A stretch of DNA of 64,000 nucleotides from Methylotuvimicrobium buryatense 5G (GCF_000341735.1 NZ_KB455575.1:2569802-2633801), one strand, 5' to 3'. Shown: positions 1 through 13,592, counted from the first letter of the stretch. Notes: generated from the sequence alone by a model not told the origin. A program made the numbers and translations.

Positions 1-1005
1 GAAGTAAAATTGCGGACGGTATCCGTTAAAGAACGGAGTATGACGTCCGCCTTCGTCTTTCGACAATACGTAGATTTCCGCTCTGAAATGTGTATGCGGC
101 TTAATCGTGCCTTTGTGCGCCAATACTTGCCCGCGCTCCACTTCGTCTCTTTTGGTGCCTCTTAACAAGACCCCAACGTTATCGCCCGCTTGACCTTGAT
201 CCAATAATTTACGGAACATTTCCACGCCCGTACAGGTGGTAACCGTTGTCGGTCTAATGCCGACGATCTCTACTTCTTGACCGACTTTGATGATACCGCG
301 CTCTATACGACCAGTAACCACTGTGCCGCGACCGGAAATCGAGAACACGTCTTCAATCGGCATCAAGAATGGTTGATCGATTGCTCGCTCCGGCTCCGGA
401 ATATAGCTGTCTAACGCTTCTACCAGCTTAATAATCGACGGTACGCCGATCTCACTGGTATCACCTTCCAGAGCTTTTAATGCCGATCCGACGACCAACG
501 GGGTGTCGTCACCCGGAAATTCGTACATGTCCAATAATTCTCTGACTTCCATTTCAACCAATTCGACCAACTCGGCATCATCGACCATATCGGCTTTGTT
601 CAAATAAACAACGATATAAGGCACACCGACCTGACGCGCCAGCAATATATGCTCACGCGTTTGCGGCATTGGGCCGTCAGCTGCCGAGCATACTAAAATC
701 GCTCCGTCCATTTGCGCAGCACCGGTAATCATGTTTTTGACGTAGTCGGCATGACCCGGACAGTCTACATGCGCATAGTGGCGTGCTTCTGATTCGTACT
801 CTACGTGAGCCGTTGCGATTGTGATACCGCGCTCGCGCTCTTCGGGGGCGTTATCAATTTGATCGTAGGCTTTATAGACGCCGCCACGCGCATCCGCCAT
901 GACTTTGGTCAATGCTGCCGTTAATGTGGTTTTACCATGATCCACGTGACCGATGGTTCCTACGTTAACGTGTGGTTTTTTACGTTCGAATTTTTCTTTG
1001 GACAT
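1..1005 (-). CDS. tuf: Elongation factor Tu, copy 1 (3' end cut by window edge)
   Basis: This GTPase carries aminoacyl-tRNA to the ribosome. The visible 335 codons start at ATG 1003-1005 and hold the G domain ([21 protein letters not shown]) and part of domain 2. About 61 C-terminal codons lie outside the window. It follows fusA by 28 nt as the last visible gene of the str cluster. Base by base it matches the second tuf gene at 16260-17264, and the similarity stops immediately upstream of the start codon, as expected for recently gene-converted paralogues. Confidence 0.98.
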   Translation of the reverse strand, partial: MSKEKFERKKPHVNVGTIGHVDHGKTTLTAALTKVMADARGGVYKAYDQIDNAPEERERGITIATAHVEYESEARHYAHVDCPGHADYVKNMITGAAQMDGAILVCSAADGPMPQTREHILLARQVGVPYIVVYLNKADMVDDAELVELVEMEVRELLDMYEFPGDDTPLVVGSALKALEGDTSEIGVPSIIKLVEALDSYIPEPERAIDQPFLMPIEDVFSISGRGTVVTGRIERGIIKVGQEVEIVGIRPTTVTTCTGVEMFRKLLDQGQAGDNVGVLLRGTKRDEVERGQVLAHKGTIKPHTHFRAEIYVLSKDEGGRHTPFFNGYRPQFYF

Positions 1006-1033
1006 GATTCAATACCTTTATTTTCTATTCAAT

Positions 1034-3130
1034 TTATGAAACTTTTTTTATGATTGCTTCTGCAATATTTGCAGGTGCTTCAGCGTATTTTTCAAATTGC
1101 ATACTGTATGTTGCTCGCCCCTGTGTTGCAGATCGCAAATCAGTCGCATAACCGAACATCTCCGCCAACGGAACTTCACAACTGATAGTTTTACCTGCAG
1201 GAGTGTCGTCCATACCCTGAATGATTCCACGGCGCCTGTTTATATCACCCACAACATCACCCATGTAATCTTCCGGAGTCACGACTTCTACTTTCATTAT
1301 TGGCTCCAGAAGGACCGGATCGGCTTTTTTTGCACCTTCCTTAAAGCACATTGACCCCGCGATTTTAAATGCCATCTCGCTCGAATCAACATCGTGGTAC
1401 GATCCATCGAACAATGATACTTTTACATCCACCACTGGAAATCCCGCCAAAACTCCATTTTCCAATTGCTCCTGCACTCCTTTGTCAACTGCCGGTATAT
1501 ATTCCCTTGGAACCACGCCGCCAACAATTTCATTCACAAATTCATAACCGGAACCGGGCTCTCTCGGCTCGATTCGTAACCAGACATGTCCATATTGACC
1601 ACGCCCGCCGGATTGACGTATAAATTTTCCTTCTTGTTCCACGCGTTTGCGAATAGTTTCTCTATAAGCAACTTGAGGCGCACCTACGTTAGCATCGACG
1701 CTGAACTCCCTTTTCATCCTGTCAACGATGATCTCTAGATGCAATTCACCCATCCCTGAAATGATGGTTTGCCCCGACTCTTGATCGGTATGAACACGAA
1801 ATGAAGGGTCTTCTTGGGCAAGTTTCCCAAGAGCAACACCCATTTTTTCTTGGTCTGCTTTGGTTTTAGGCTCTACCGCTACTGAAATGACCGGCTCAGG
1901 AAAGTCCATTCTCTCAAGCACAATGATCGATTTCATGTCACATAAAGTATCGCCGGTAGTAACGTCTTTCAATCCTATTGCCGCCGCAATATCGCCAGCA
2001 TGTACTTCTTTGATTTCCTCACGGGAATTAGCATGCATTTGCACTAATCGCCCTATACGCTCTTTCTTCTTTTTTACCGAGTTATAAACGGCATCTCCGG
2101 AGTTAAGAACGCCCGAATACACCCTAATGAAGGTTAAAACCCCAACAAACGGATCGGTAGCAATTTTAAAAGCCAGCGCAGAGAAAGGTGCATCATTGTC
2201 TGCCGGCCTTTCCTCTTCGGTCTCATCATCTTCTAGAACACCCTTAATTGCCTTGACTTCTGTAGGCGAAGGCAAATACTCGATCACTGCATCCAACATA
2301 GCCTGAACACCTTTATTTTTAAAGGCTGACCCACAAAATGCCGGCACTGCAAGATTATCTAACGTGAGTGTTCGAATACCTTTTCTTATCTCTTCTTCAG
2401 ACGGCTCTATACCTTCCAGGTATTTTTCCATTAATTCATCAGAGCTTTCCGCTGCCGATTCAATCATGTGCTCTCGCCATTCTTGACAAAGCGGTAGCAT
2501 TTCGACCGGAATTTCTCGCTCCTCGAAATTCATCCCTTTAGTCTCTTCGTCCCAATAAATGGCTTTCATTTTTATCAGGTCTACAACACCTTCAAATGAA
2601 TCTTCAGCACCAATCGGCAACTGCATCGGAATAGGTTTGCTTCCTAAACGATCTTCAATTTGCTTAACAACCCTTAAAAAGTTAGCGCCCTGTCTATCCA
2701 TTTTATTTATGAACGCCAACCTAGGCACATGGTACTTGTTAGCCTGCCTCCAAACCGTTTCCGATTGCGGCTCAACCCCGCCAACTGCGCAAAAAACAGC
2801 GCAAGCCCCATCCAGAACTCTTAGCGATCGCTCTACCTCGATCGTGAAGTCAACATGCCCTGGTGTATCAATAATATTGATCTGGTGCTCCGGAAACTGT
2901 TTACTCATGCCACTCCAAAAACAGGTCGTAGCGGCAGAAGTAATAGTAATCCCTCGTTCTTGTTCTTGCGCCATCCAATCCATAGTTGCCGCTCCGTCAT
3001 GCACTTCACCAATTTTGTGTGAAACGCCTGTATAGAACAATACGCGCTCGGTAGTCGTAGTCTTTCCGGCATCAATATGCGCCATGATGCCTATATTTCG
3101 ATATCGACTAATCGGTGTTTTCCGTGCCAC
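1034..3130 (-). CDS. fusA: Translation elongation factor G
   Basis: EF-G catalyses ribosomal translocation and, with RRF, ribosome recycling. The 698-residue length is typical. The N-terminal G domain shows [13 protein letters not shown] near residue 18, DTPGHVDFT and INKMDR; the remaining EF-G domains follow, with [10 protein letters not shown] in domain IV. The gene lies 24 nt downstream of rpsG and 28 nt upstream of tuf, so it is co-transcribed in the str operon (rpsL-rpsG-fusA-tuf). No truncation or frameshift is visible. Confidence 0.99.
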   Translation of the reverse strand: MARKTPISRYRNIGIMAHIDAGKTTTTERVLFYTGVSHKIGEVHDGAATMDWMAQEQERGITITSAATTCFWSGMSKQFPEHQINIIDTPGHVDFTIEVERSLRVLDGACAVFCAVGGVEPQSETVWRQANKYHVPRLAFINKMDRQGANFLRVVKQIEDRLGSKPIPMQLPIGAEDSFEGVVDLIKMKAIYWDEETKGMNFEEREIPVEMLPLCQEWREHMIESAAESSDELMEKYLEGIEPSEEEIRKGIRTLTLDNLAVPAFCGSAFKNKGVQAMLDAVIEYLPSPTEVKAIKGVLEDDETEEERPADNDAPFSALAFKIATDPFVGVLTFIRVYSGVLNSGDAVYNSVKKKKERIGRLVQMHANSREEIKEVHAGDIAAAIGLKDVTTGDTLCDMKSIIVLERMDFPEPVISVAVEPKTKADQEKMGVALGKLAQEDPSFRVHTDQESGQTIISGMGELHLEIIVDRMKREFSVDANVGAPQVAYRETIRKRVEQEGKFIRQSGGRGQYGHVWLRIEPREPGSGYEFVNEIVGGVVPREYIPAVDKGVQEQLENGVLAGFPVVDVKVSLFDGSYHDVDSSEMAFKIAGSMCFKEGAKKADPVLLEPIMKVEVVTPEDYMGDVVGDINRRRGIIQGMDDTPAGKTISCEVPLAEMFGYATDLRSATQGRATYSMQFEKYAEAPANIAEAIIKKVS

Positions 3131-3154
3131 TTTGCGCGCCTTTAGTAGCTTAAA

Positions 3155-3625
3155 TTACCAGCGATAATGAGAAAACGCTTTATTAGCTTCCGCCATACGA
3201 TGAGTTTCTTCTCGTTTCTTGGCGGCTGCACCGCGGCTTTCGAAAGCATCTAACAACTCACCAGCCAGTTTTGACGGCATGGTTTTTTCATTTCTTTTAC
3301 GAGCCGCATCAATCAACCAGCGCATTGCCAAGGCTGCACGCCGGGAAGGCCTAACTTCGACAGGAACCTGATAAGTTGCCCCGCCGACACGCCTTGACTT
3401 CACCTCAACACGCGGCTGAACATTTTCCAGCGCCCGAGTCAATACTTCCAATGGCTCGGCATGACCTTTGCTTTCAATAACATCCAGCGCACCATACACA
3501 ATTTTCTCGGCAACCGACTTCTTTCCGCTAGTCATTATCATATTCATAAACTTGGTCAGCATAGTACTACCAAATCTAGGATCCGGAATGACGTCTCTTT
3601 TCGCCGCTACTCTTCTTCTTGACAT
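3155..3625 (-). CDS. rpsG: 30S ribosomal protein S7
   Basis: S7 nucleates assembly of the 30S head by binding the 3' major domain of 16S rRNA. The 156-residue protein starts with [12 protein letters not shown] and contains the conserved [13 protein letters not shown] segment. It lies 19 nt after rpsL and 24 nt before fusA. In E. coli S7 is the translational repressor of the str operon through the rpsL-rpsG intercistronic region. Here that spacer is very short, so the same mechanism may not apply (inference). Confidence 0.99.
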   Translation of the reverse strand: MSRRRVAAKRDVIPDPRFGSTMLTKFMNMIMTSGKKSVAEKIVYGALDVIESKGHAEPLEVLTRALENVQPRVEVKSRRVGGATYQVPVEVRPSRRAALAMRWLIDAARKRNEKTMPSKLAGELLDAFESRGAAAKKREETHRMAEANKAFSHYRW

Positions 3626-3644
3626 TTAATCCACCAAACTTCGC

Positions 3645-4019
3645 TTAGGCTTTAGGTCTTTTCGTTCCGTACTTCGAACGACCGCATTTTCTATTTTTGA
3701 CGCCCGAAGTATCAAGACTTCCGCGAACGACATGATATCGAACACCCGGCAAATCTTTTACCCTACCGCCTCGAATCAACACAACGGAATGCTCTTGCAG
3801 ATTGTGACCTTCACCACCTATGTAGCTACTCACTTCTGCACCGTTAGTCAATCGTACCCGCGCGACCTTTCTTAATGCCGAATTCGGCTTCTTGGGAGTC
3901 GTTGTATAGACTCGAGTACATACTCCGCGGCGCTGAGGACACGCTTCCAACGCCGGAACATTGCTTTTTTCTATTTTTTTAGCACGCGGCTTACGAACCA
4001 ATTGGTTGATCGTGGCCAT
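3645..4019 (-). CDS. rpsL: 30S ribosomal protein S12
   Basis: S12 sits at the decoding centre and controls accuracy. The 124-residue protein has the universal [15 protein letters not shown] segment, which includes the lysine whose substitution gives streptomycin resistance; the wild-type lysine is present. The [10 protein letters not shown] loop is also intact. It is the first gene of the str block and lies 174 nt downstream of rpoC, in the gap holding the 4119-4155 hairpin. Confidence 0.99.
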   Translation of the reverse strand: MATINQLVRKPRAKKIEKSNVPALEACPQRRGVCTRVYTTTPKKPNSALRKVARVRLTNGAEVSSYIGGEGHNLQEHSVVLIRGGRVKDLPGVRYHVVRGSLDTSGVKNRKCGRSKYGTKRPKA

Positions 4020-4118
4020 AAATTAGTTACTCCGATAATTCAGTTTACCCGCCAGACAATAAAAATAACCGCCGTACATTTTTATGCACAGCGGCCATAT
4101 AATGCTTATCCTGACAAA

Positions 4119-4155
4119 TAGCGTTAGCTCATTTGAGCAGAGCATCTTAACGCTA
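4119..4155 (-). terminator. Hairpin between rpoC and rpsL
   Basis: The arms TAGCGTTA (4119-4126) and TAACGCTA (4148-4155) form a perfect 8-bp outer stem, with an inner GCTC/GAGC pairing. On the minus strand only a short T run follows (CTATTTG). It is therefore more likely a weak attenuator or processing site than a strong terminator between the rpoBC and str blocks. Confidence 0.5.
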
Positions 4156-4193
4156 ATTTTTAACCAGGTCAAGCCGATTTCAATTTTTCACAC

Positions 4194-7100
4194 TTATTCA
4201 GTGTTTAAGGCTTGCTTTAACGCCTCCTCCACATCACCTGCATCTACTGATGAAACATTATCACCATCAGATGAAACTTCTATTTCTTTGTTGCGTCGTT
4301 TTCTTCTTTGCTCATGATAGGCCAATCCAGTACCCGCAGGTATCAAACGCCCAACGATGACATTTTCCTTCAAGCCATGAAGACCGTCGCTCAACCCACG
4401 CACCGCCGCATCCGTCAATACTCGAGTCGTTTCCTGGAAAGAAGCGGCCGAAATAAATGACTCTGTTGCTAACGACGCTTTAGTGATGCCTAATAAAATA
4501 GATTCAAAACTTGCCGGTATCTTGCCTTCCGCTTCCATTTTTTCATTGATTTCACGCACATAGGCTCTCTCCACTTGATCTCCTTTCAAAAATTCCGTGT
4601 CGCCGGCCGCGGTGATTTCAACTTTACGAAGCATCTGTCTAATGATTGCTTCAATATGTTTATCATTGATTTTTACACCTTGTAATCGATAAACGTCTTG
4701 AATCTCTTTCACTAAATAATTTGCTAGATCCTCAATGCCACGCAATCTTAAGATATCGTGCGGCGTCAATTCGCCTTCAGCAATAGTTTCACCCTTCTCG
4801 ACGTGCTCACCTTCGAACACAGTAATGTGCCGCCATTTCGGTACCAATGTTTCGTATTGCTCTCCGCTTGCATCGGTAATAATTACCCGTTGCTTGCCTT
4901 TAGTCTCTTTACCGAAGGATATTGTGCCGGTTGTTTCCGCTAAAATCGCCGGATCCTTGGTTTTTCTTGCTTCAAATAAATCGGCAACGCGAGGTAAACC
5001 ACCGGTGATATCGCGCGTTTTACTCGATTCTTGAGGAATCCTCGCCAAAACATCACCGACTTTAACCTCGTGCCCATCCTTGATGCTGACAATTGCTCCG
5101 GTCGGCAGGAAGTACTGCGCGGGAATCTCTGTTCCTGGAAGATAAATCGTCTCTCCGGCGGCATCCATTAGCTTAACCATTGGGCGTAAATCTTTACCGG
5201 CACTGCCCCTTTGTTTGGGATCGGTCACCACCAAGGAACTTAACCCTGTCACCTCGTCCGCTTGTTTTTGAACCGTTACGCCATCCATAAAGTCGAATAG
5301 GCTAACTACACCATCAACTTCGGTAATTACCGGATGTGTATGCGGATCCCAGTTGACAATAATCTCTCCGCCATTAATTTTACTGCCATCCTGGACCGAC
5401 AAAACCGCACCATAAGGAATTTTATAGCGCTCACGTTCACGGCCATATTCGTCGATGATACCGATTTCACCGGATCTAGAAACCGCAACCAAATTCCCTT
5501 CGCGATTCGTAACGGTCTTGAGGTTACTCAACTTAACGGTTCCGGCCGATTTAACTTGCACATTACTGATCGCTGCCGATCTCGAAGCTGCACCGCCAAT
5601 ATGGAAAGTACGCATAGTCAACTGCGTCCCCGGCTCGCCGATGGATTGTGCAGCAATGACACCCACTGCTTCGCCGCTATTGACTAAATGCCCTCTAGCT
5701 AAGTCTCGACCATAACATGCGGCACAGACGCCATGACGATTTTCACAAGTAATAACCGAACGCACATAGACTTGATCGACACTATTTTCTTCAAGCACCG
5801 ACACCCAGTATTCATCAAGCAAGGTTCCACTTTTAACGACCACTTTTTCGCCTGCAGCATCCATGACGTCGTTAATGACTACACGACCTAACACACGCTC
5901 AGCCAATGGCTCGACAACATCGCCGCCTTCGATAATCGGCGTCATCGACACCCCTTGCGTCGTTCCGCAATCGTCGCCCGTAATAACCAAATCCTGAGCG
6001 ACATCGACCAAACGCCGCGTCAAATAACCCGAGTTGGCTGTTTTCAAAGCTGTATCGGCAAGCCCTTTCCGTGCGCCGTGAGTCGAAATAAAGTACTGTA
6101 ATACGTCTAGACCTTCCCTGAAATTAGCGGTAATCGGCGTTTCGATAATCGAACCGTCCGGCTTGGCCATCAAGCCGCGCATACCGGCCAACTGTCTAAT
6201 CTGTGCAGCGGAACCCCGAGCACCTGATTCGGCCATCATGAAAATTGAGTTGAACGATTTCTGAGTAACCTTGTTTCCATCGGCATCTTCGATTTCCTCA
6301 ACGCCCAATCCATCCATCATGACTTTCGCAACTTGATCATTTGCGTGTGACCAGATGTCAACTACTTTGTTGTATCGCTCACCGTCAGTTACTAAACCAG
6401 ACGAGTATTGCCGCTGTATCTCGTTAACTTCCGAATTAGCCGTATTGATGATTTCTTCTTTTTTTGCCGGTATCGCCATATCTTCTATGCCAAATGAAAC
6501 ACCGGAACGTGTTGCATAACGAAATCCGAGATACATCAATTGGTCGGCCAAAATGACTGTTTCCTTGATACCTAAATGCCGGTAGCAATAATTGATCAGT
6601 CGCGATATATTTTTCTTCGTCATATCGCAATTGACTATCTCGTACGGCATACCTTCGGGAACAATTTCCCAGATCAATGCTCGGCCAACCGTCGTTTCGA
6701 CGCGATAGGTTTTTTGTTCGGAAACGCCTCTATCGGTCTTTATTCTTTCAGTAATTCTTAATTGAATCTTGGCCTGTAAGTCGACACTTTTAAATGCTAA
6801 GGCTTTATGTACTTCGTCTGTTGAAACAAAGATCGATCCGTTCCCTTTGGCATTGACTTTCTCTCGACTTATAAAATAGAGCCCTAAAACCACGTCCTGA
6901 GACGGGTTAATAATCGGCTCACCGCTTGCCGGAGACAAAATATTATTGGTCGCCATCATCAACGTTCTGGCTTCAAGTTGAGCCTCTATCGATAACGGGA
7001 CATGCACCGCCATTTGGTCGCCGTCAAAATCGGCATTAAAAGCACTACAAACCAAAGGATGCAACTGTATCGCTTTACCTTCGATTAAGATTGGCTCGAA

Positions 7101-8408
7101 CGCTTGTATCCCTAAGCGATGCAAGGTCGGCGCCCTGTTTAACAAAACCGGATGCTCGCGAATGACTTCTTCGAGAATATCCCAAACCTCGGCACCTTCT
7201 CGCTCAACCATTTTCTTCGCGGCTTTAATGGTTGTGGCAAGCCCTCTTAATTGCAATTTGCTAAAGATGAACGGCTTGAACAATTCCAAAGCCATTTTTT
7301 TAGGCAACCCGCACTGGTGTAACCGCAGGGTCGGCCCGACTACGATAACGGAACGCCCGGAATAATCGACACGTTTACCCAACAGGTTTTGCCTGAAACG
7401 GCCTTGCTTACCCTTAATCATATCGGCAAGAGATTTAAGCGGCCTTCTATTGGTACCGGTGATTGCCCTACCTCTACGGCCGTTATCGAGCAAAGCATCG
7501 ACCGACTCTTGCAACATTCGCTTTTCGTTTCGAACGATAATATCCGGCGCGTTTAAATCCAACAAACGATTGAGCCGGTTATTCCTGTTAATGACGCGAC
7601 GATAGAGATCGTTTAAATCCGACGTGGCAAATCGCCCGCCATCTAAAGGCACCAAAGGTCTCAATTCCGGAGGCAAAACCGGCAATACTTGCATAATCAT
7701 CCATTCAGGACGATTTTTAGAGCTCAACAGCGATTCGATTACTTTTAAGCGTTTAGAAAACTTTTTAATCTTAGTTTCTGAATTGGTACCGTTGATCTCT
7801 TCGCGTAAACGATTGATTTCGCCGTTCAGATCGATCGCTTTGAGTAAATCAAAAACGGCTTCGGCACCCATTTTCGCAACGAAATCATCGCCAAATTGCT
7901 CGACGGCATCGAGATACTCGTCATCGGTCAGCAACTGCCCTTTATTAAGCGGCGTTACGCCCGGATCAAGCACAACGAATGACTCGAAATACAAGACGCG
8001 CTCAATTTCACGAAGCGTCATGTCTAGTAGCAGCGCAATCCTCGATGGCAAGGACTTTAAAAACCAAATATGAGCGACCGGACTGGCCAATTCAATGTGT
8101 CCCATTCTTTCTCGACGCACTTTCGAAAGCGTGACTTCAACACCGCATTTCTCACAGATAACGCCTCTGTGTTTCAGTCTTTTATATTTTCCGCATAAAC
8201 ATTCATAATCGCTCACAGGGCCAAAAATTTTGGCACAAAACAATCCATCTCGTTCCGGCTTAAAAGTTCGATAATTTATTGTTTCAGGCTTTTTAACTTC
8301 TCCGTAAGACCACGAACGAATCATGTCAGGAGACGCCAAACCTATGCGAATTGAATCAAAATCATCGGCGCGACCTTGGCGCTTTAAAAAGTTCATTAAA
8401 TCTTTCAA
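4194..8408 (-). CDS. rpoC: RNA polymerase subunit beta'
   Basis: This is the catalytic clamp subunit of RNA polymerase. The 1404 residues match gammaproteobacterial proteins. The zinc-ribbon cysteines are in [20 protein letters not shown] near residues 70-88. The metal-chelating NADFDGDQ motif is near residue 460. The second zinc site is [13 protein letters not shown]. The trigger-loop region is also recognisable. The gene starts 72 nt after rpoB and is co-transcribed with it. No insertion or intein is seen. Confidence 0.99.
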   Translation of the reverse strand: MKDLMNFLKRQGRADDFDSIRIGLASPDMIRSWSYGEVKKPETINYRTFKPERDGLFCAKIFGPVSDYECLCGKYKRLKHRGVICEKCGVEVTLSKVRRERMGHIELASPVAHIWFLKSLPSRIALLLDMTLREIERVLYFESFVVLDPGVTPLNKGQLLTDDEYLDAVEQFGDDFVAKMGAEAVFDLLKAIDLNGEINRLREEINGTNSETKIKKFSKRLKVIESLLSSKNRPEWMIMQVLPVLPPELRPLVPLDGGRFATSDLNDLYRRVINRNNRLNRLLDLNAPDIIVRNEKRMLQESVDALLDNGRRGRAITGTNRRPLKSLADMIKGKQGRFRQNLLGKRVDYSGRSVIVVGPTLRLHQCGLPKKMALELFKPFIFSKLQLRGLATTIKAAKKMVEREGAEVWDILEEVIREHPVLLNRAPTLHRLGIQAFEPILIEGKAIQLHPLVCSAFNADFDGDQMAVHVPLSIEAQLEARTLMMATNNILSPASGEPIINPSQDVVLGLYFISREKVNAKGNGSIFVSTDEVHKALAFKSVDLQAKIQLRITERIKTDRGVSEQKTYRVETTVGRALIWEIVPEGMPYEIVNCDMTKKNISRLINYCYRHLGIKETVILADQLMYLGFRYATRSGVSFGIEDMAIPAKKEEIINTANSEVNEIQRQYSSGLVTDGERYNKVVDIWSHANDQVAKVMMDGLGVEEIEDADGNKVTQKSFNSIFMMAESGARGSAAQIRQLAGMRGLMAKPDGSIIETPITANFREGLDVLQYFISTHGARKGLADTALKTANSGYLTRRLVDVAQDLVITGDDCGTTQGVSMTPIIEGGDVVEPLAERVLGRVVINDVMDAAGEKVVVKSGTLLDEYWVSVLEENSVDQVYVRSVITCENRHGVCAACYGRDLARGHLVNSGEAVGVIAAQSIGEPGTQLTMRTFHIGGAASRSAAISNVQVKSAGTVKLSNLKTVTNREGNLVAVSRSGEIGIIDEYGRERERYKIPYGAVLSVQDGSKINGGEIIVNWDPHTHPVITEVDGVVSLFDFMDGVTVQKQADEVTGLSSLVVTDPKQRGSAGKDLRPMVKLMDAAGETIYLPGTEIPAQYFLPTGAIVSIKDGHEVKVGDVLARIPQESSKTRDITGGLPRVADLFEARKTKDPAILAETTGTISFGKETKGKQRVIITDASGEQYETLVPKWRHITVFEGEHVEKGETIAEGELTPHDILRLRGIEDLANYLVKEIQDVYRLQGVKINDKHIEAIIRQMLRKVEITAAGDTEFLKGDQVERAYVREINEKMEAEGKIPASFESILLGITKASLATESFISAASFQETTRVLTDAAVRGLSDGLHGLKENVIVGRLIPAGTGLAYHEQRRKRRNKEIEVSSDGDNVSSVDAGDVEEALKQALNTE

Positions 8409-8480
8409 GAGCTTATCCTCTCTAAATGGTTTCCGGCGCGTGTCCGGAACGGGTAGTCAAATTAAGGTAAATAATCGAAC

Positions 8481-11400
8481 TCAATCGCTTTCTAACTCAA
8501 TATTGACACCGAGTGAACGTATTTCTTTGATCAAGACGTTGAACGATTCCGGCATGCCAGCTTCCATCTTGTGGTCGCCATCGACGATATTTTTATACAT
8601 TTTGGTTCTACCTGTTACATCATCAGATTTCACGGTCAACATTTCCTGCAAGGTGTAAGCCGCTCCATAAGCCTCAAGCGCCCAGACCTCCATCTCCCCG
8701 AAGCGCTGGCCACCGAACTGCGCCTTTCCACCAAGCGGTTGCTGAGTGACTAAGCTGTACGGACCTGTTGATCGAGCATGCATCTTATCGTCAACCAGAT
8801 GGTTCAATTTCAGCATATACATGTAGCCAACTGTGACTTCTCGCTCGAAAGGCTCCCCGGTCAATCCATCATAGAGTGTGGTTTGACCATGTTCGGGATA
8901 ATCAGCCAGTCTCAGCATGGTTTTAATTTCATCTTCGGTAGCGCCATCGAACACCGGAGTAGCCATCGGCACACCACCGACCAAATTATGTGCTAATTCT
9001 AAAATCTCTTTATCGGATAAGGAATTCAAGTCCTCTTTGCGACCGCTGCTATTATAGATTTTTTCTAAAAACTCTCTAATTTCAACGATTTTTGCTTGGG
9101 CCTCGAGCATTTTACCTATCTTGATCCCCAAACCTTTAGAGGCCCAACCCAAATGGGTTTCCAACACCTGCCCCACATTCATGCGTGACGGAACCCCAAG
9201 CGGATTCAATACGATATCGACCGGATTTCCATCGGCAGTATATGGCATGTCTTCGATCGGTCTAATCATAGAAATAACCCCTTTATTTCCATGCCGCCCG
9301 GCCATTTTATCGCCAGACTGAATTCTTCTCTTGACCGCCAGATAAACCTTAACCATTTTAAGAACACCAGGAGGCAAATCGTCGCCCATGGTGATCTTTT
9401 TGCGTTTCACATCAAACTTGACGTCGAAATCCTTTCTCTGCTGTTCGATTTGCTCGACGACTCCTTCCAATTGGACATTGATGTTTTCATCTTCCATTTT
9501 GATTTGCAGCCATTGAGAAGGTCTCAATTTGTCCAGATATTCTTGATTAACAACAGTACCAGACGCTAAATTATCAGGCCCGGACAAAGCTTTCTTGCCG
9601 ACAATCATTCTAGCGACTCGCGCAAAAATATCCTTTTCGACAATTTTCAGCTGATCATCCAGATCTTTTCTATAACGCTTGATTTGGTCTTCTTCGATTT
9701 CGAGAGCACGCTTATCCTTCTTAACACCATCTCGTGTAAAGACCTGGACATCGATAACGGTCCCTTCAACGCCGTTCGGTACTCTTAATGACGTGTCTTT
9801 AACATCCGCCGCTTTCTCACCGAAAATTGCACGTAATAGTTTTTCCTCTGGTGTTAATTGCGTCTCACCTTTCGGTGTCACTTTCCCGACCAGAATATCG
9901 CCGCCTTTGACCTCGGCACCCACATAAACGATTCCGGACTCATCCAATTTCGATAACGCTTCTTCGCTGACGTTAGGAATGTCAGCGGTAATCTCTTCCG
10001 GATTATATTTAGTATCCCGAGCAACACAGGTTTTTTCTTCAATATGAATGGTCGTAAAACGATCTTCTTTAACAACACGCTCGGAAACTAAAATCGAATC
10101 CTCGAAGTTGTATCCATTCCAAGGCATAAAAGCCACAAGCATATTTTGACCTAAAGCCAATTCGCCGATATCGGTCGAGGGTCCATCAGCTAATATATCC
10201 CCGGCATTGACGATGTCGCCAAGCTTAACCAATGGTTTTTGGTTAATACAGGTATTTTGGTTGGATCTTGTGTACTTGGTCAGATTATAAATATCGACAC
10301 CCGGCTCACCTGCTTCGGTTTCCGCATCGTTTACTCTGACCACAATTCTGGCGGCATCGACAGCCTCAATAGTCCCGCCTCTCGTTGCCACGACAGCCAC
10401 CCCGGAATCCTTTGCCACCGTGCGTTCCATACCCGTACCCACTAACGGCTTCTCGGCTCTTAGTGTCGGAACCGCTTGACGTTGCATATTGGAACCCATT
10501 AATGCCCGATTCGCGTCATCGTGCTCTAAGAACGGGATAATAGACGCGGCAACCGAAACTATTTGTTTTGATGATACGTCCATGTATTGGACGGTATCGG
10601 ACATCGCCAACGTAAATTCATCTTTATAACGGCAGGATACCAAGCCTTCCTTTAATCGCCCGTTTTCATCCACCGGCACGGAAGCCTGAGCAATCACAAA
10701 CTCCCCTTCTTCGATCGCCGAAAGATACTCAACTTGATCGGTCAATTTACCGTCGACAACTTTTCTGTAAGGTGTTTCAAGAAAGCCATATTCATTGGTA
10801 CGTGCATACACGGCCAATGAGTTGATCAAACCAATATTCGGCCCCTCCGGAGTTTCGATCGGGCAAACGCGTCCGTAATGCGTGGTATGAACATCACGCA
10901 CCTCGAAGCCGGCACGTTCGCGCGCCAATCCACCCGGGCCCAAAGCCGATACCCGGCGCTTGTGCGTAACTTGAGAAAGCGGATTATTTTGATCCATGAA
11001 CTGTGACAGCTGGCTTGAGCCGAAAAACTCTTTAACCGCCGCAGATACCGGTTTCGCGTTGATAATTTCCTGCGGCATCAGGCCTTCGGAATCGGCTAAT
11101 GTCAGCCGTTCTTTAACCGCACGTTCTACCCTGACCAAGCCAACTCGGAATTGGTTCTCGATCATCTCGCCAACCGAACGGACTCTTCGGTTACCCAAAT
11201 GATCGATATCATCGACATTACCGTTTCCGTTTCGGATATTGATCAATTCCTTTAATACATCAATGATGTCTTCCTTGCTGAGCGTCCCCTCTCCGGTTGT
11301 TTCTTGACGACCCAGGCGCCGATTGAACTTCATGCGCCCAACCGTCGATAAATCGTAGCGGTCATCGGTAAAAAACAAGTTTTGAAATAGATTTTCTGCC

Positions 11401-12557
11401 GATTCTTTTGTCGGCGGCTCACCCGGCCTCATCATGCGGTAAATTTCTACTAATGCTTCCAGCTGCGTGCTACTCGTGTCCAAGCGCATCGCATTAGAAA
11501 TATACGGCCCTTTATCCAGATCGTTAACATAAATCGTATTTAGTTCTTGTATACCGCTATCAATAACTTTATCGAGCAATTCTTCGGTTATTTCGTCATT
11601 GACATTGGCAATAAGCTCACCAGTCGATTCATCGATCAGATTATGGCTTAATATTTTTCCGTGTAAATAACTTTTAGGGACTTCGATTTGAGTGACCCCA
11701 GCATCTTTTAATTGGCGTATATGTTTTGCCGTAATCCGTCGTCCTTCTTCGATAAGAACCTTTCCGTCATGCTTAAAATCGAATGCGGCAATTTCGCCCC
11801 TCAAACGCTCCGGCACTAAATCAAACAAACAACTACCGTCAGCCAAGACAAAGCGATTGGTTTCGAAGAAGATATCCATCATTTCTTCGTTGTTATAACC
11901 CAGCGCTCTTAGCAAGATCGTTGCGGGAATCTTTCTACGTCTATCTATTCTGACATAGACACAGTCTTTATGATCGAATTCGAAATCAAGCCAAGAACCG
12001 CGATAAGGTATAACTCGTGCGTTGAATAATAATTTTCCTGATGAATGCGTTTTTCCTTTATCGTGATCAAAAAACACGCCCGGAGAGCGGTGCAACTGAG
12101 AAACGATTACCCGCTCGGTTCCGTTGATGACGAAAGTACCGTTATCGGTCATTAACGGTAACTCACCCATGTAGACTTCCTGCTCCCGGATATCCTTAAC
12201 AACTTTCGTACTTCCAGGTGCGTCCTTATCGTAAATAACTAAGCGCACCAACACTCGCAGTGGCGCTGCAAAAGTTGCACCTCTTTGCTGACACTCCCTG
12301 ACATCGAATGTCGGCTCTCCTAACCGGTATTTTACATATTCCAGAACCGCATACCCGGAATGACTTTCTATTGGAAAAACACTGGAAAAAGCAGCATGCA
12401 AGCCTACGTTCAACCTTTTTTCCGGCGACATACCGGATTGCAGGAAACTTGCGTAGGAATTGATCTGCGTCGCTAAGAGATATGGCACATCAAGTACTTC
12501 TGTACCTTTGCCAAAGTTGTTACGAATGCGTTTTTTTTCGGTAAAAGAGTAGGCCAT
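8481..12557 (-). CDS. rpoB: RNA polymerase subunit beta
   Basis: RpoB forms the other half of the active-site cleft. It has 1358 residues and starts [17 protein letters not shown]. The rifampicin-binding region is intact and of wild-type appearance ([18 protein letters not shown], followed by [12 protein letters not shown]). The C-terminal [18 protein letters not shown] segment is complete. It follows rplL by 127 nt across a hairpin-bearing spacer, as in other gammaproteobacteria where rpoBC expression is tuned relative to rplJL. Confidence 0.99.
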   Translation of the reverse strand: MAYSFTEKKRIRNNFGKGTEVLDVPYLLATQINSYASFLQSGMSPEKRLNVGLHAAFSSVFPIESHSGYAVLEYVKYRLGEPTFDVRECQQRGATFAAPLRVLVRLVIYDKDAPGSTKVVKDIREQEVYMGELPLMTDNGTFVINGTERVIVSQLHRSPGVFFDHDKGKTHSSGKLLFNARVIPYRGSWLDFEFDHKDCVYVRIDRRRKIPATILLRALGYNNEEMMDIFFETNRFVLADGSCLFDLVPERLRGEIAAFDFKHDGKVLIEEGRRITAKHIRQLKDAGVTQIEVPKSYLHGKILSHNLIDESTGELIANVNDEITEELLDKVIDSGIQELNTIYVNDLDKGPYISNAMRLDTSSTQLEALVEIYRMMRPGEPPTKESAENLFQNLFFTDDRYDLSTVGRMKFNRRLGRQETTGEGTLSKEDIIDVLKELINIRNGNGNVDDIDHLGNRRVRSVGEMIENQFRVGLVRVERAVKERLTLADSEGLMPQEIINAKPVSAAVKEFFGSSQLSQFMDQNNPLSQVTHKRRVSALGPGGLARERAGFEVRDVHTTHYGRVCPIETPEGPNIGLINSLAVYARTNEYGFLETPYRKVVDGKLTDQVEYLSAIEEGEFVIAQASVPVDENGRLKEGLVSCRYKDEFTLAMSDTVQYMDVSSKQIVSVAASIIPFLEHDDANRALMGSNMQRQAVPTLRAEKPLVGTGMERTVAKDSGVAVVATRGGTIEAVDAARIVVRVNDAETEAGEPGVDIYNLTKYTRSNQNTCINQKPLVKLGDIVNAGDILADGPSTDIGELALGQNMLVAFMPWNGYNFEDSILVSERVVKEDRFTTIHIEEKTCVARDTKYNPEEITADIPNVSEEALSKLDESGIVYVGAEVKGGDILVGKVTPKGETQLTPEEKLLRAIFGEKAADVKDTSLRVPNGVEGTVIDVQVFTRDGVKKDKRALEIEEDQIKRYRKDLDDQLKIVEKDIFARVARMIVGKKALSGPDNLASGTVVNQEYLDKLRPSQWLQIKMEDENINVQLEGVVEQIEQQRKDFDVKFDVKRKKITMGDDLPPGVLKMVKVYLAVKRRIQSGDKMAGRHGNKGVISMIRPIEDMPYTADGNPVDIVLNPLGVPSRMNVGQVLETHLGWASKGLGIKIGKMLEAQAKIVEIREFLEKIYNSSGRKEDLNSLSDKEILELAHNLVGGVPMATPVFDGATEDEIKTMLRLADYPEHGQTTLYDGLTGEPFEREVTVGYMYMLKLNHLVDDKMHARSTGPYSLVTQQPLGGKAQFGGQRFGEMEVWALEAYGAAYTLQEMLTVKSDDVTGRTKMYKNIVDGDHKMEAGMPESFNVLIKEIRSLGVNIELESD

Positions 12558-12590
12558 ATTGCTTCCATACCTATTTCATCAGGAATTATT

Positions 12591-12618
12591 TTTTGCCGCC
12601 TATTAATAAGCGGCAAAA
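12591..12618 (-). promoter_or_regulatory. Hairpin in the rplL-rpoB spacer
   Basis: The arms TTTTGCCGC (12591-12599) and GCGGCAAAA (12610-12618) pair perfectly over 9 bp. No T tract follows on the minus strand. In E. coli this spacer holds a partial attenuator and an RNase III site that lower rpoBC output relative to rplJL. The location supports the same role here, but no function is proven by sequence. Confidence 0.55.
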
Positions 12619-12684
12619 GGCCGATGACAAAATGTCACCAGCCATACTAAGAGGCTTAATGCCTTAAAAATCGTGTCAAAATTG

Positions 12685-13053
12685 TTACTTAATTTCGACT
12701 GAAGCACCCGCTTCTTCAAGATCCTTTTTGACAGCTTCGGCTTCGGCTTTACTAACGCCTTCTTTCAACGTAGTCGGCGCACCTTCAACAGCGTCTTTCG
12801 CTTCTTTCAAGCCCAGACCCGTGATTCCGCGAACTGCTTTAATAGCGGCCACTTTATTAGCGCCGGCTGCAGTCAGAATAACATCGAATTCGGTTTGTTC
12901 TTCAGCTACCGCTGCAGCGGCTGCCGCCGGTGCTGCCGCCATCACAGCCGCCGATACGCCGAATTTCTCTTCCATCGCCGAAATTAAATCAACGATTTCC
13001 ATAACCGTCATGTTAGAGACCGCTTCCAAGATATCTTCTTGTGAAATTGCCAT
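12685..13053 (-). CDS. rplL: 50S ribosomal protein L7/L12
   Basis: This stalk protein recruits translational GTPases. The 122 residues comprise an N-terminal dimerisation helix, an Ala-rich hinge (around residues 38-50) and a C-terminal factor-binding domain containing [20 protein letters not shown]. It follows rplJ by 44 nt; L10 and L7/L12 form the pentameric/heptameric stalk complex. Confidence 0.99.
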   Translation of the reverse strand: MAISQEDILEAVSNMTVMEIVDLISAMEEKFGVSAAVMAAAPAAAAAAVAEEQTEFDVILTAAGANKVAAIKAVRGITGLGLKEAKDAVEGAPTTLKEGVSKAEAEAVKKDLEEAGASVEIK

Positions 13054-13097
13054 TATGTATTTCCTCTAAAATAGATTTAAAACTGGTTAAAAAAAGG

Positions 13098-13592
13098 TTA
13101 TGCCGCTTCTTTAAGGTCTTTAAGTGCAGCCAATGTCCGTGCAAGCTTACCAACCGGAGCTTTCATGACCGACATCAACATACTAATTCCTTGATCGCGT
13201 GTCGGCAGTCTTGCCAGTCTTTCAAGTTCATTAGCATCATATGCCTGCCCACCGATTGCCACTATTTTAGTGACAAGCTTGTTATGACTTTTTGCAAACT
13301 CATGGATTAATCTCGCCGCACAACCTGGATCTTCCATCGAAAACGCTAGCAATAACGGACCAACTAAGCCTTCTTGCATGCATTCGAATTCTGTTCCGGC
13401 TATGGCTCTTTTTGCCAATGAGTTTTTCACAACCCGCAGATAAACACCCGTCTCTCTAGCAGTTTTCCGTAATTCGGTCATTTCCGACACGGTTAAACCG
13501 CGATATTCCGCCGCGACGGCGGAATGGGCTTTAGCGGCGAATTCGGCAACCTCTTCGACGACAGCTTTCTTGCTATCTAAATTTAGTGCCAC
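13098..13592 (-). CDS. rplJ: 50S ribosomal protein L10
   Basis: L10 anchors L7/L12 dimers to 23S rRNA. The 164-residue protein starts MALNLDSKKAVVEEVAE and contains VAAEYRGLTV and LRVVKNSLAKRA. A 187-nt untranslated leader precedes it, the usual place for autogenous repression by the L10-L12 complex. A GGAGG Shine-Dalgarno lies just upstream of the ATG (CCTCC on the plus strand near 13600). Confidence 0.99.
   Translation of the reverse strand: MALNLDSKKAVVEEVAEFAAKAHSAVAAEYRGLTVSEMTELRKTARETGVYLRVVKNSLAKRAIAGTEFECMQEGLVGPLLLAFSMEDPGCAARLIHEFAKSHNKLVTKIVAIGGQAYDANELERLARLPTRDQGISMLMSVMKAPVGKLARTLAALKDLKEAA

Noticed and set aside
12591-12618. Intrinsic terminator between rplL and rpoB
   Set aside because: The stem is good but no T tract follows in the direction of transcription, so it is listed as a regulatory hairpin instead.
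12728-13069. 113-codon frame antisense to rplL
   Set aside because: It arises from the low-complexity Ala-rich codons of rplL; rplL is clearly the real gene.
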